Below, one piece after another: positions 52,601 through 61,320 of a stretch of DNA of 64,000 nucleotides. The DNA lies in contig NZ_QUZU01000020.1 of the NCBI RefSeq assembly GCF_004682055.1, positions 1 to 64,000 on the forward strand, given 5' to 3'. A program made the position numbers and the translations under genes. The notes under the pieces were generated by a model. The model did not search any database and was not told where the DNA came from. It worked only from the letters and a program-made list of their open reading frames with translations. Position 1 is the first letter of the stretch. The number at the start of each line of letters is the position of its first letter. This DNA is from Pseudomonas kairouanensis (GTDB lineage Bacteria; Pseudomonadota; Gammaproteobacteria; Pseudomonadales; Pseudomonadaceae).

Positions 52601-52930
52601 GTGATCAAGCCCTTGAGATGCAGCACAAACGAAGAATGGACCGAAGAAGAGATGCGCCAAGCGTTGTTCGGCAACGCTGAAATATCTGCGCCGGTGAGCA
52701 CCGCCTCCGTGGAAGAAATCCAGCCAGACGTAGCTGCCGTGCCCTTATCAACAGTCGCGAAAAAGAAGGTCCCCAAAGCCTTTACCCCGAGGCTTCTGGT
52801 GACTCTCCGTATGAGCAATGAGTTTGAAGGAGGAACGCTTGAGATCGTCCGTGAAGCCGATACTCTGAGTACGCTGCTGGCAGCGCAGGAAGCCACCAAA
52901 GCAGCTAGGAAAAAACTCCGGTATGTATAA
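52601..52930 (+). CDS. Hypothetical protein, possibly mobile-element associated
   Basis: 109 residues from a GTG start. Beginning MIKPLRCSTNEEWTEEEMRQ and ending KAFTPRLLVTLRMSNEFEG plus a Thr/Leu-rich and Lys-rich tail, it looks like a protein I associate with integrative elements of Pseudomonas, but I cannot name a family. After the TAA at 52928 the same frame continues EVSVKSM and another TAA, so this stop may be a recent nonsense change. Confidence is modest. Confidence 0.5.
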   Translation: MIKPLRCSTNEEWTEEEMRQALFGNAEISAPVSTASVEEIQPDVAAVPLSTVAKKKVPKAFTPRLLVTLRMSNEFEGGTLEIVREADTLSTLLAAQEATKAARKKLRYV

Positions 52931-53120
52931 GAAGTATCGGTCAAGTCGATGTAAATCATGTTTCCCAGCAGGCGCCAAGCCAGTATGCTGCTGGCCGGTT
53001 ATGACTGAGCACCGCAGTGTCAATACGGTGATGGGTTATTTTCAAGCAGGGTCAGTGACAACCAGCAGAACGAGTAACTTATTCGTGGAGCTAACCACAA
53101 GACCGAAGGATGAAGAGTAA
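52923..53120 (+). pseudogene. Tyrosine recombinase C-terminal remnant
   Basis: In this frame HRSVNTVMGYFQAGSV and TSRTSNLF resemble the end of a phage-type integrase: the box II His region and the nucleophile Tyr within GYFQ. The earlier Arg-His-Arg parts are absent. It appears to be a fragment of an integrase. The upstream part of the frame is not clearly recognisable. Confidence 0.4.
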
Positions 53121-53253
53121 ACCTCTGCGCTCAGTAAGACACTTAAACAACAAGCGTTGATATTAATTTGACTTGCCTTGACTATGCTTTCAAACGTTGA
53201 GGATATAAAAAACTACTACTAGGCTCTCTGCGACTACGATATTGCAAGACGGC

Positions 53254-54252
53254 TTAATACCCAGACAGATAATCGTCAACTGCGCGTATAAGCCGGATAT
53301 AACCTAGATCTCTATAGCCCGCCAGATGTGACTCGAGCAATCTATAGTCTGCAGCACTCGCGCACCCAAATTTTATCGCCCGAATTATTTCTGGGTTGTA
53401 GCTCCGCCATATTTTAAGCTCAGCGCTTTTGTTTTCCGCAAACTCAAAGTCTTGCTCACCTATCACCCCCATTAAATATCCAGCTAGCATCAAACTGGCG
53501 AATCGGGCCTTGCAACCGGCCAGTTCAGCGCCATACAAGATACCATTATGATAATTAGACATCTTGTTGCGCACGAACGGTATGGTCTTACCAAACATAT
53601 CTAGCGCCATGCCTTGGTTGCCGTTGTATACTGGAGCAAGCAAAAAAATATCATACAAGCTGTCAAAGACATCAATAACAACGACGCTTTGTTTACGCTT
53701 CCAATTGGCCAACCTGCTAACAATACTAATCCGAAATCTTAAGTGGTACTTGCACGACCAGCTCTCGTCCAATCTTCCGGACTTTAGACTCTGTAAAAAG
53801 GCATCCCATGCGCGACTTAATTGAGGTGTAATAAGCAGCCTTTGTAGATCGACTCCATGAATCGTACAAATGATTGAGTTACGATAGCACCAATTTTTTC
53901 GCCACCCGGGGGTATGTCCTTTGGCAATGTCCGCTCGCAGACAAAGTGCGCAGAACCACCAACGTCTATTCCAACCAACAATCTTTTCTCTTTTTTTGAA
54001 AAACACATTATAGGCATGAGCAGGATTAATACTTAGCTTTTCAATGACCGTCTCGGACAGTCCAGTGTTCGGGTCGAAATCCCAATCCTCGCACTCCAAA
54101 AGATGGCTTCCCCAAGAGACCGGCGGCGGGTTGGCGAGAAACTGATCGGTTTCGACCTGCAGCTTGGATCGAGATTTTAGGGTAGATCTAAATAACCATG
54201 AGGATATTGTTTCATCGTAAAGTATATGTGGCATGCTTCTGGCAAAGTTCAT
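53254..54252 (-). CDS. tniQ: TniQ/TnsD-like target-selection protein
   Basis: 332 residues. The zinc-binding motif of TniQ is visible: WWFCALCLRADIAKGHTPGW followed by WCYRNSIICTIHGV, with Cys-x2-Cys and Cys-x2-His. TniQ proteins guide transposition targets in Tn7/Tn5053-type elements. The ATG at 54252 overlaps the TniB stop. AT-rich compared with neighbours. The protein ends DYLSGY without a long C-terminal extension, so it is a short TniQ. Confidence 0.85.
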   Translation of the reverse strand: MNFARSMPHILYDETISSWLFRSTLKSRSKLQVETDQFLANPPPVSWGSHLLECEDWDFDPNTGLSETVIEKLSINPAHAYNVFFKKREKIVGWNRRWWFCALCLRADIAKGHTPGWRKNWCYRNSIICTIHGVDLQRLLITPQLSRAWDAFLQSLKSGRLDESWSCKYHLRFRISIVSRLANWKRKQSVVVIDVFDSLYDIFLLAPVYNGNQGMALDMFGKTIPFVRNKMSNYHNGILYGAELAGCKARFASLMLAGYLMGVIGEQDFEFAENKSAELKIWRSYNPEIIRAIKFGCASAADYRLLESHLAGYRDLGYIRLIRAVDDYLSGY

Positions 54253-55115
54253 CAGTAGCCCCAGGGATCCTTAGATGCTAACGCAAAGTGCTCAACCGTA
54301 ATGGACTCCTCTCCATCCTTGAGCGCGTAACAGCCAGCAGCACGAATTAGGTTCATTACATTGTCCATTCTTCCGCCAGTTATTGCCAGAATAGCGGAAA
54401 CTTTATCGCGATCATACAACCTTGATGGTTTTCTGAGTGGCAATAACTCTTCAACCCCCAACAAGAATGTTCTAAACCTCTCATCTTCTCGCCAATCCTC
54501 GAGCGCTATCAGCGCAAAGCGCCGTTGAGTTTCGGCTATAGCTGAAATAAAGCTACTAGCTTTGGGTGTTCCAAACGCGAATAAGCTGATCCCATATGCT
54601 TCTCCCAAGAATGCTTTGAGCATTGAGCTGTTCACTCGCTGCTCCAATTTCCCACATAATAGCAAGTCGTGAATTTCGTCTATGACTATACCCCAGATAT
54701 TTCGTAGCTTTAGGATTTCTGATAGATCTCTGGTCACCAGCTCAGATGTTGATGACTTGTTATTAACAGCAGGACAAGGAAGCTCCAATGATTTGTAAAT
54801 TTCCGATCTAAACTCCTTCTTCTTTAAAAGGTCCGGATCAGACGCCATGCTGATAAATAGAAGTCCATCACTGCGTGTTATCCGACGTCTAATTTCCTTC
54901 ACTATAGCGGTTTTCCCAGAACCTCCCGTTCCAGTTACTAATAAAGCAGGGGCTGTTATTCGCCTTGGTACATTCGCCATATTATTCATCACGCGAAACA
55001 CATGCTCCCCAGGCGAAATATCGACCCAAATATCATTAAGCATAAGAGAAACTCTCTCGCACCCATCAAGGTCTAACAGCTCTCTTCGATCTGGGCGGAC
55101 GTGGGAATACTCCAT
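54252..55115 (-). CDS. tniB: TniB AAA-type ATPase (TnsC-like)
   Basis: 287 residues. Walker A TGTGGSGKT (Lys68) and Walker B IVIDEIHD (Asp146-Glu147) identify the regulatory ATPase that connects transposase and target selector. The frame is open upstream to 55232, but ATG at 55115 lies one base after the tniA stop and gives the compact family start. The TGATG overlap with tniQ indicates coupling. Confidence 0.9.
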   Translation of the reverse strand: MEYSHVRPDRRELLDLDGCERVSLMLNDIWVDISPGEHVFRVMNNMANVPRRITAPALLVTGTGGSGKTAIVKEIRRRITRSDGLLFISMASDPDLLKKKEFRSEIYKSLELPCPAVNNKSSTSELVTRDLSEILKLRNIWGIVIDEIHDLLLCGKLEQRVNSSMLKAFLGEAYGISLFAFGTPKASSFISAIAETQRRFALIALEDWREDERFRTFLLGVEELLPLRKPSRLYDRDKVSAILAITGGRMDNVMNLIRAAGCYALKDGEESITVEHFALASKDPWGY

Positions 55116-55116
55116 A

Positions 55117-56925
55117 TCACACACCCCCTTTGAATGGCTTTGGTGGAGACGTGTAGTCGGGTTTGACGTTCGAAACTTCCTGCACCTCAATCGCCGGTGG
55201 GTATTGCTTTTGGTACTCTGCTTGTGCAGCAAACTGTTTTTTGGCAGCGCGTGTAAGCTTTATACTGGCCTCCTCTATTTGTTGCGCCGTGTTGTACGCC
55301 TCTGCACCTTGAGAATCAGCAAAAGATCCAGGCTCAACAGTATTACTATAGAAAAGTGATGCTCTATGTTCCTCATATGAAATATCGGGCAAAGTCATGT
55401 CTGCAAAGGGGATCGGAATAAATTGCCCCTCGAGCCTAATCCAAATTTGCTTAAGCGAAAAGGGATCATACTTTAGAAGCACTTTCTTCTCGCCTACAAA
55501 CGGTTCAAGCACTGGATCCCAGTATAGTCTTGTTTTAAACTCGACCCCCGCAGGACGTATGCTCCGATACTCTTCCGGCATAAAATTTAACCGAAACTGA
55601 TGCGCGTCGGAAACTTGCGGCGGGAAGGGACTAACTCCGTGCGGACCGTAATACTCTTCCCAGGCTTGCAACGGAGACTTTTTAATTCCACTGTGGACTG
55701 TCGAATGATATTCGATAACCTCAAGCGCAAACCATCGAGCAAACTCTGAGAATGTTTGCGTCGGAGCTCTACTATTTGCCATCCTTTTTCTGGCGACAGT
55801 ATTCGACATAGTGCTACCACTCAATAAGTGGACCTTGTTCATCATAGTGCCGATTAGCCTTTCAACATGACCACCATAATGCTTCTTCCCTCTCGGTCTA
55901 TGGGCATAGGAAATGCGAGCACGATCCAGGGATGAAAGGTACTTAGCGCTTGTGTACTCTTTTGCATTATCCATATGAATCGTTGATGGAGGCCCAAATA
56001 TTGGATAATTGAATTCCGATAGATTCAATCTGCGAAGGAATTCATCCTTTCGCATAACAGCATGAGTTAATGCACAAGCGACAGATAGCGTGCTAGGGGC
56101 ATGTAGACTTAAATAATATCCGAGTATTACTCTGCTATACACATCAATAAATAGAGTTAGCCAAGGACGACCAATTATTTCTTTACGATCATCCGACAGA
56201 ACTTCGATGTCAACGAGCGTGTGATCTGACTGCACCCATTCCAAAGGCTTAGATACTTTATGCTCACCCGGCCTAGCGTCATGAGTTTGAGCAGCGACTT
56301 CCCGCCCATATCTCATGCGAGTTACTTCTTTTGATGTGAGACTAGCATTAATCCGGCTTCGAAGTGTTTTTCGCGAAGGGCACTTAACGCCGAGTGATAT
56401 GCAGGCCGCCTCCAAATGACGCCGCATCTCGGCCAACGTCACACCGACCTTCCTTTTGAATTTATTTATTGTATTTTCTATTGCTTTTTCCACCACTAGA
56501 TCTAAGTGCCTTGATCCTTTTTTATTTCCGCGCCGCTGAACCAATTGGGCACAATAACCGACATCATCATTGTGTTTCCCAAGCAACCTATAAACGTGCT
56601 GTGGTGAAATACCCAACCTTGACGCTGCTTGAGCGACAGTAATTTCTTTTTGCATAAGTTTCGAAATCACATTGTGACGCGTGGTAGCCAAATCTATTTC
56701 AATCTCAGTCGCTTCCGACTCTAGCTTAGCTATGAAAAGCAAATCAGAAGCAACATTTTCCTGCTCTACGTTCTTAATGAACTCGATTTCATGCAGCCCC
56801 ACAACAATACGTTGCCGAGTTGAGAGCAGTAGGACCTCAAGTGACAATGAATCGACAGCCCCGATTACTAACGCAACTTTGCCGCGGGCTACAATTTGCA
56901 ACCCTTTCACGATTTGCACATTCAT
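55117..56925 (-). CDS. tniA: TniA DDE transposase (Mu/TnsB-like)
   Basis: 602 residues. N-terminal helix-turn-helix parts (VAQAASRLGISPQHVYRLL), an integrase core with Asp234 (VQSDHT), Asp319 (IHMDN) and Glu355 (GGHVERL), that is DD(35)E spacing, then the Mu-transposase C-terminal beta domain (VLLKYDPFSLKQIWI). It is complete. Codon use is AT-rich, unlike neighbouring genes, in line with acquisition. Confidence 0.9.
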   Translation of the reverse strand: MNVQIVKGLQIVARGKVALVIGAVDSLSLEVLLLSTRQRIVVGLHEIEFIKNVEQENVASDLLFIAKLESEATEIEIDLATTRHNVISKLMQKEITVAQAASRLGISPQHVYRLLGKHNDDVGYCAQLVQRRGNKKGSRHLDLVVEKAIENTINKFKRKVGVTLAEMRRHLEAACISLGVKCPSRKTLRSRINASLTSKEVTRMRYGREVAAQTHDARPGEHKVSKPLEWVQSDHTLVDIEVLSDDRKEIIGRPWLTLFIDVYSRVILGYYLSLHAPSTLSVACALTHAVMRKDEFLRRLNLSEFNYPIFGPPSTIHMDNAKEYTSAKYLSSLDRARISYAHRPRGKKHYGGHVERLIGTMMNKVHLLSGSTMSNTVARKRMANSRAPTQTFSEFARWFALEVIEYHSTVHSGIKKSPLQAWEEYYGPHGVSPFPPQVSDAHQFRLNFMPEEYRSIRPAGVEFKTRLYWDPVLEPFVGEKKVLLKYDPFSLKQIWIRLEGQFIPIPFADMTLPDISYEEHRASLFYSNTVEPGSFADSQGAEAYNTAQQIEEASIKLTRAAKKQFAAQAEYQKQYPPAIEVQEVSNVKPDYTSPPKPFKGGV

Positions 56926-57297
56926 GATCTGGAATTTTCTTATCCGAGAGAATTCCGTATAGCAAAAGAAATTTTACTTTCCATCGAAATTTGACCGCTC
57001 ATCGGAAATCCTCACGAGAGATAGACGATAAGCTGTTGAGTTGTATGTTTTTTTACTTGGCTAATTTTTTTTCATTATTTTTTGCACTTGTGTAACGGAT
57101 ACACGACCATAATTGGTGCGGATTTTGCCGATAGGGCATGGTTTGGTACATCACTCACCCTTCGGCATCATCCATGATGGGCTGAGGGCAGATGTGCACC
57201 AAAAATGATAAATTCGAAAATCTCTTCATTTTATTTTCGCACCTATCAGGAACATTAAGCTAAGTTGCTGATAAATCTAGACTTAGAAAATTCGTAT
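56926..57297. other. Right end region of the TniABQ element
   Basis: 372 bases with no gene, very AT-rich, between tniA and the kinase stop. It contains GTGTAACGGATACAC (57088-57102 palindrome) and several GCAC-containing sites: TTTTTTGCACTTG (57074), GGTGCGGATTT (57115), GTGCACCAAAAA (57193) and TTTTCGCACCTAT (57232). They may be transposase-binding repeats. A TGTT sequence on the minus strand near 57250 could mark the terminus. Confidence 0.45.
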
Positions 57298-57918
57298 TTA
57301 TGGATAACGGCGACACACCGCCTGAATCTGCGAAACCACCTGCATCGTTGCCTCCTCGACGGTTGCTTCATTACGGCACAACACCCAGCCCTGATCGGCA
57401 ACCGCTTGCTCGAATGCCTTGGTACTCGCGACATGTTCTTCCAGCGTATGCATCACTGTACTGCTCAGCCCACGCCGGCGTGCCGCGGCCCTCGCCCATG
57501 AAACTTCAGGGTCGGTGACAACGCCCACATGCAGGTCCGGGACTTGCACCTTGCGGTCGATGTTCAATTGTAGGGTCTGTGCAAACGGGATGAGCCGGCG
57601 AAACGCGGCATCAGATGGGTACCAGCGATCAATCAGGATGATGCTGTCCTGCGGCTGTTTAGGCAGCACATGCCGGGAAATCCAGGCACGGCTGTCCGCG
57701 AAGCGCTCGCACACTGCCCACTCCAAATCCCGGCTGGGATGCCTGGCGAGCTGGTTGACGATGGCCATGGTTTCCCCTCTGTGGGGGTCGTTTTTTCTCT
57801 CGCACAGCCGGATCACTTTTGTGTTGGCTGCCCGCAGTGCTTTTGTAACTGCTTCCAACAGCGTGGTTTTACCGGTTCCCTTGGGACCATCTAAAGAAAC
57901 AAACAGTGGACGATTCAT
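57298..57918 (-). CDS. P-loop nucleotide kinase (thymidylate kinase-like)
   Basis: 206 residues. Walker A GPKGTGKTTLL, a DRWYPSDAAF segment and a lid region with RRRGL are thymidylate-kinase features; the housekeeping tmk is not expected here. Probably a nucleoside monophosphate or deoxynucleoside kinase paralogue. GC-rich, unlike the transposon next to it. Its 3' end (57298) directly borders the transposon. Confidence 0.8.
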   Translation of the reverse strand: MNRPLFVSLDGPKGTGKTTLLEAVTKALRAANTKVIRLCERKNDPHRGETMAIVNQLARHPSRDLEWAVCERFADSRAWISRHVLPKQPQDSIILIDRWYPSDAAFRRLIPFAQTLQLNIDRKVQVPDLHVGVVTDPEVSWARAAARRRGLSSTVMHTLEEHVASTKAFEQAVADQGWVLCRNEATVEEATMQVVSQIQAVCRRYP

Positions 57919-57970
57919 GCTTCACATAACGATTGATGATTGACGGCCACTCTAACGGGTTTCCCTGTAT

Positions 57971-58792
57971 TCAGCGCAGGCCAAAGCCCATGCGGTTCAG
58001 TTCTTCAACCAGCGCCTCGCGGCCATTGAGGTTTTTGACATTGCGCAACCGGTTGATCACCTGCTCCGACCACCCGGCTGCCTGGAGCCCTTCGCGCTGG
58101 TAAAACGCCCCCAGGCGCTCGTCATATTGCGCTATTACCTCTGGTTCACTGGCGACCGAGTAGGTGTCGTGGTGCAGCACGGCACGCTGAGGCAACCTGG
58201 GCTTGACCTGGGCCGTACGCTCGGTTGAGGGGTAGCCAACGCACAGCCCGAACACTGGGTACACCTGCGGGGGTAAATGCAGTTCCTTGGCGACGCCCTC
58301 GATGTCGTTACGGATGGCGCCAATGTAGACACTGCCGAGCCCCAGGGACTCCAGCGCGACCACCGCATTCTGCGCCGCCAGCGCGGCGTCTATCGTCCCC
58401 AATAGCAGGCTTTCCAGGTACGGCAGCGCCTCCAGTTTTACCCCTTGCTGTTCAGCCACCCGCGCCACCCTGGACAGATCGGCAACCCAGACAAAAAACA
58501 GGGGCGCCTGGCGAATGTAGGCCTGGTTGCCGGCCAGTGCCGAGAGCCGGTGCTTGCGCTCCGTGTCTTGAACGGCGACCACGCTCCAGACCTGCAGGTT
58601 CGAGGACGTGGAGGCAGACTGCGCTGCGGCGATCAAGGTTTGGATCGTGCCTTCGGGTAAAGGCTGATCCGTGAAGGCCCGGACACTGCGGTGGTCGAGC
58701 AATTGGTCGAGGGTGTCGTTCCAAGGCTCTAGCGGTGCGATGTCAGGCGCGCCATAGCGAGCGGATAATTTTGCCTGGGACGTAATAGTCAT
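57971..58792 (-). CDS. Nitroreductase family NADPH oxidoreductase
   Basis: 273 residues of the NfsA-like FMN reductase group. FMN-binding RSVRAFTDQPL at the start, then SASTSSNLQVWSV and the middle GLGSVYIGAIRN. It reduces quinones, nitro compounds or supplies reduced flavin. The neighbouring flavin-dependent monooxygenase, transcribed in the same direction 58 bases upstream, suggests a flavin supply function. Confidence 0.88.
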   Translation of the reverse strand: MTITSQAKLSARYGAPDIAPLEPWNDTLDQLLDHRSVRAFTDQPLPEGTIQTLIAAAQSASTSSNLQVWSVVAVQDTERKHRLSALAGNQAYIRQAPLFFVWVADLSRVARVAEQQGVKLEALPYLESLLLGTIDAALAAQNAVVALESLGLGSVYIGAIRNDIEGVAKELHLPPQVYPVFGLCVGYPSTERTAQVKPRLPQRAVLHHDTYSVASEPEVIAQYDERLGAFYQREGLQAAGWSEQVINRLRNVKNLNGREALVEELNRMGFGLR

Positions 58793-58850
58793 GGGAGTGA
58801 CTCCGAAAAAAGTGAGTGGTTATTCAGCACCTTGATGACCAGCCCTTGCA

Positions 58851-60176
58851 CTAGATGTTGCGTTGAAAGCGCGGCACCTCCAGCCCCAGGCTCTGGCGCA
58901 ACGTCGTGCCTTCATACGCGGTGCGATACACCCCGCGCGCTTGCAGCAACGGGATGACCTCTTGGGTGAACCGTTTGAATTGCTCCGGGTGCCCGATGTA
59001 GATGTTGAAACCATCCACGGCCCGCGCCTCAAGCCAATCGGCCATTTTCTGCGCGACCGTATCAGCCGTGCCCACGAATGCGCCTGGGCGCAGTTGCCGG
59101 CCGAACTCCACGGTTTGGCGCAGCGTAAAGCCTTTCTCGCGGGCTTGGTCGGCGATGCGTTTGGCGGCGGTAAAAAAGCTGCTGCGCGCGGCCTCAAGGC
59201 TTGCCTGGGGAAACGGCGCATCCAGGTCGTACTGGCTGAAATCATGCCAGCCAAAATTGCGCCCGAATTCCTTTAATGCCAGTTCAAAGCTGTGATCGGC
59301 CTGATGATAGTGCTGCTCGATTTCACGGGCGTGCGCGTCGGTATCACCCACATAAACCTCCGCCCCCGGCATGACCAATAACTGCTCCGGGTCGCGCCCG
59401 TGCTGCACTGCCCTGCCCTTTATATCCCGGTAAAACGCCTGGCCCTGCTCGATGCTGGCAGCATGGGTAAAGACCACATCCGCCGTCGCAGCGCCAAGGT
59501 CACGGCCTTGCTCTGAATCGCCAGCCTGGAATATCACGGGCTGGCCCTGGGGTGAGCGCTGAATGTTCAACGGGCCCACCACAGAGAAATGCTCGCCGCT
59601 GTGGTTCAGGCTGTGCAACTTGCTCGGGTCGAGAAACTGGCCGGTGGCCCGGTCGCGTACAAAGGCATCGTCTTCGTACGAGTTCCACAGCCCCTGCACC
59701 ACCTGCACATGTTCCGCTGCACGGCCATAACGGGTGTCGTAATCGTAGTGCTCGTCGCGGCTGTAATTGCCCGCAGTGCCTGCATCACCGCTGGTCACCA
59801 CGTTCCAGCCAGCGCGCCCTTTGCTGATCAGGTCCAGGGAGGCCAACCGGCGTGCGACGTTGTAAGGCGAGTTGTAAGACGTGGTCAGCGTACCCACCAG
59901 GCCCAAATGCTGCGTGCTCACCGCCAATGCCGATAACAGCGTGAGCGGCTCCAGGCGGTTCAGGTAATGGGACGGCGAACCAGGGGTGATGAACTGACTG
60001 TCGACAATGAACATCAGGTCGAACAGCGCCGCCTCGGCCTGACGTGCAATGTCGATGTACCAGTCGATGTTCACGCTCGCATCGGCGGGCAATTGCGGGT
60101 CCAGCCACAGGTTATGGCGCCCCGGCCCGCCGCAGCCCATCGTCAAGGCGCCGAGTTTCAGCTGTCTTTTGCTCAT
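58851..60176 (-). CDS. LLM-class flavin-dependent monooxygenase (NtaA/SnaA/DszA family)
   Basis: 441 residues. GALTMGCGGPGRHNLW, the DSQFITPGSP region, NVVTSGDAGTAGNYSRDEHYDYDTRY and PVIFQAGDSEQGRDL are hallmarks of the two-component monooxygenase group that uses reduced FMN to oxidise sulfur or amine compounds. ATG at 60176 gives MSKRQLKLGALTMG; the longer frame is not used. It lies 24 bases downstream of the substrate-binding protein. Substrate may be a sulfonate, sulfone or dialkyl sulfide. Confidence 0.9.
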   Translation of the reverse strand: MSKRQLKLGALTMGCGGPGRHNLWLDPQLPADASVNIDWYIDIARQAEAALFDLMFIVDSQFITPGSPSHYLNRLEPLTLLSALAVSTQHLGLVGTLTTSYNSPYNVARRLASLDLISKGRAGWNVVTSGDAGTAGNYSRDEHYDYDTRYGRAAEHVQVVQGLWNSYEDDAFVRDRATGQFLDPSKLHSLNHSGEHFSVVGPLNIQRSPQGQPVIFQAGDSEQGRDLGAATADVVFTHAASIEQGQAFYRDIKGRAVQHGRDPEQLLVMPGAEVYVGDTDAHAREIEQHYHQADHSFELALKEFGRNFGWHDFSQYDLDAPFPQASLEAARSSFFTAAKRIADQAREKGFTLRQTVEFGRQLRPGAFVGTADTVAQKMADWLEARAVDGFNIYIGHPEQFKRFTQEVIPLLQARGVYRTAYEGTTLRQSLGLEVPRFQRNI

Positions 60177-60199
60177 GTCTAACGGATTCCTGGCAGGCT

Positions 60200-61156
60200 T
60201 CAAGGCTGGTTTTTGGCAGCGGCGGGTTGCAGGGACGCCGCGAACGAAGCGTCGAACAAACTGGCGGCCGAGTAAGACTTGACCAGGCTCTGTGCGGCAA
60301 AAAAGTCCACGGTCTTTTGCGCCTCTACCGGCGACTGGGCCGTCACGGGCTCGACCGTGGTGCGCGCGCGGGCAAACCAGGCGCGCGCAATGTCGGCATC
60401 CGCACGGGTGCGCTTGGCCCACGCATCGGCGTAGGCCTCGTTGTTGGCGGGGCTCTGGCGGGTCCACTCGCGGGCTTTCTTCAGGCGATCGAGAAAATCG
60501 CTGATCTGACTACGCTTGGCCTCCACGGCCTTGGCGTTGGCGGCAATGTAACTCTGCGCCGGGATCAAGCCGTCTGCCGTCGCCAGCACGCGCGCACCTT
60601 GGCGCTCCTGTTGAGTAACGTAGGGTTCCCAGGTGGCGATCACGTCAACCGAGCCGCCCTCCAGTGCGTGGGAGGCGTCCAGTGCGCTGAGGTAGCGCAG
60701 CTCCAGTGAGTCGCGCGGCACGCCGGCTTTGTCCAGCGCCGTGAACAGCAGTTGCTGGCTCCACGACCCCTTCCAGACGGCTGCGCGCTTGCCCTTGAGG
60801 TCGGCAAGGCTGTGGATGGACGAGTCCTTTTTCACCAGGATGGCCACGCCGTCGAGGCTTTGCCGTGTGACACCAATTACCTTGATCGGCGCACCCAAGG
60901 CGCCCAGGAACAATACGGGGGCATCCCCCAGCAGGCCGATGTCCAGGCTGTTGGCGTTCAGGGCCTCGGCGACGGGTGAACCCGCCGTAAATTGCTTCCA
61001 CTCAAGGGTATAGGGCAAATCATCCAGCACTCCGGCCGCCTCCATCACGGCCTGGGCGTTGTAGCTTTGATCGCCCACCACCAGCGTCTGCGCGTGCGCA
61101 GTCAGGCACAGCAAGGTTGCGGCTATGCCGGTGGCCAGTTTTGTCAGGTAACGCAC
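60200..61156 (-). CDS. ABC transporter substrate-binding protein (aliphatic sulfonate type)
   Basis: 318 residues of the SsuA/TauA/NrtA family. A Sec signal (KLATGIAATLLCLTAHAQ) and the later SLDIGLLGDAPVLF, ATWEPYVTQQERQ segments support it. The start is GTG at 61156 with GGAG six bases before it; a TTG further upstream is in frame. It delivers a sulfonate or other sulfur-containing compound to a permease that is not in the window. Followed closely by the monooxygenase. Confidence 0.88.
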   Translation of the reverse strand: MRYLTKLATGIAATLLCLTAHAQTLVVGDQSYNAQAVMEAAGVLDDLPYTLEWKQFTAGSPVAEALNANSLDIGLLGDAPVLFLGALGAPIKVIGVTRQSLDGVAILVKKDSSIHSLADLKGKRAAVWKGSWSQQLLFTALDKAGVPRDSLELRYLSALDASHALEGGSVDVIATWEPYVTQQERQGARVLATADGLIPAQSYIAANAKAVEAKRSQISDFLDRLKKAREWTRQSPANNEAYADAWAKRTRADADIARAWFARARTTVEPVTAQSPVEAQKTVDFFAAQSLVKSYSAASLFDASFAASLQPAAAKNQP

Positions 61157-61269
61157 GTTCGTCTCCAGATGCCTTTGCAGGCAGTGCAAGTCGATCCGCG
61201 CGCGCGGTCTCGGCAGTATTCATGAGACGGGTACGATGAGGGGCTTAGCGATGCCTGTAAAATACTATT

Positions 61270-61309
61270 AATGCATATCTTAATTCTTTAATAATGCACG
61301 ATATGCATT
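61270..61309. promoter_or_regulatory. Inverted repeat, possible operator upstream of the binding-protein operon
   Basis: AATGCATATC (61270-61279) and GATATGCATT (61300-61309) are perfect inverted repeats around a 20-base AT-rich spacer, about 115 bases upstream of the binding-protein start. Spacing and composition suit a transcription-factor or LysR-type operator, or two half-sites. Confidence 0.5.
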
Positions 61310-61320
61310 TAGGGACGACC

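Larger units (their letters stand above)
53254..57297 (-). mobile_element. TniA-TniB-TniQ transposition module (Tn7/Tn5053-like)
   Basis: Three co-directional genes in the order tniA-tniB-tniQ, with markedly lower GC than neighbours and overlapping or adjacent starts. The right end is probably within 56926-57297, just short of the kinase gene; the left end was not found. No resolvase or cargo gene is adjacent. Confidence 0.7.

Noticed and set aside
52480-52680. 66-codon frame beside the IS66 remnant
   Set aside because: Overlaps the start of the better-supported hypothetical at 52601 in another frame and has no motif.
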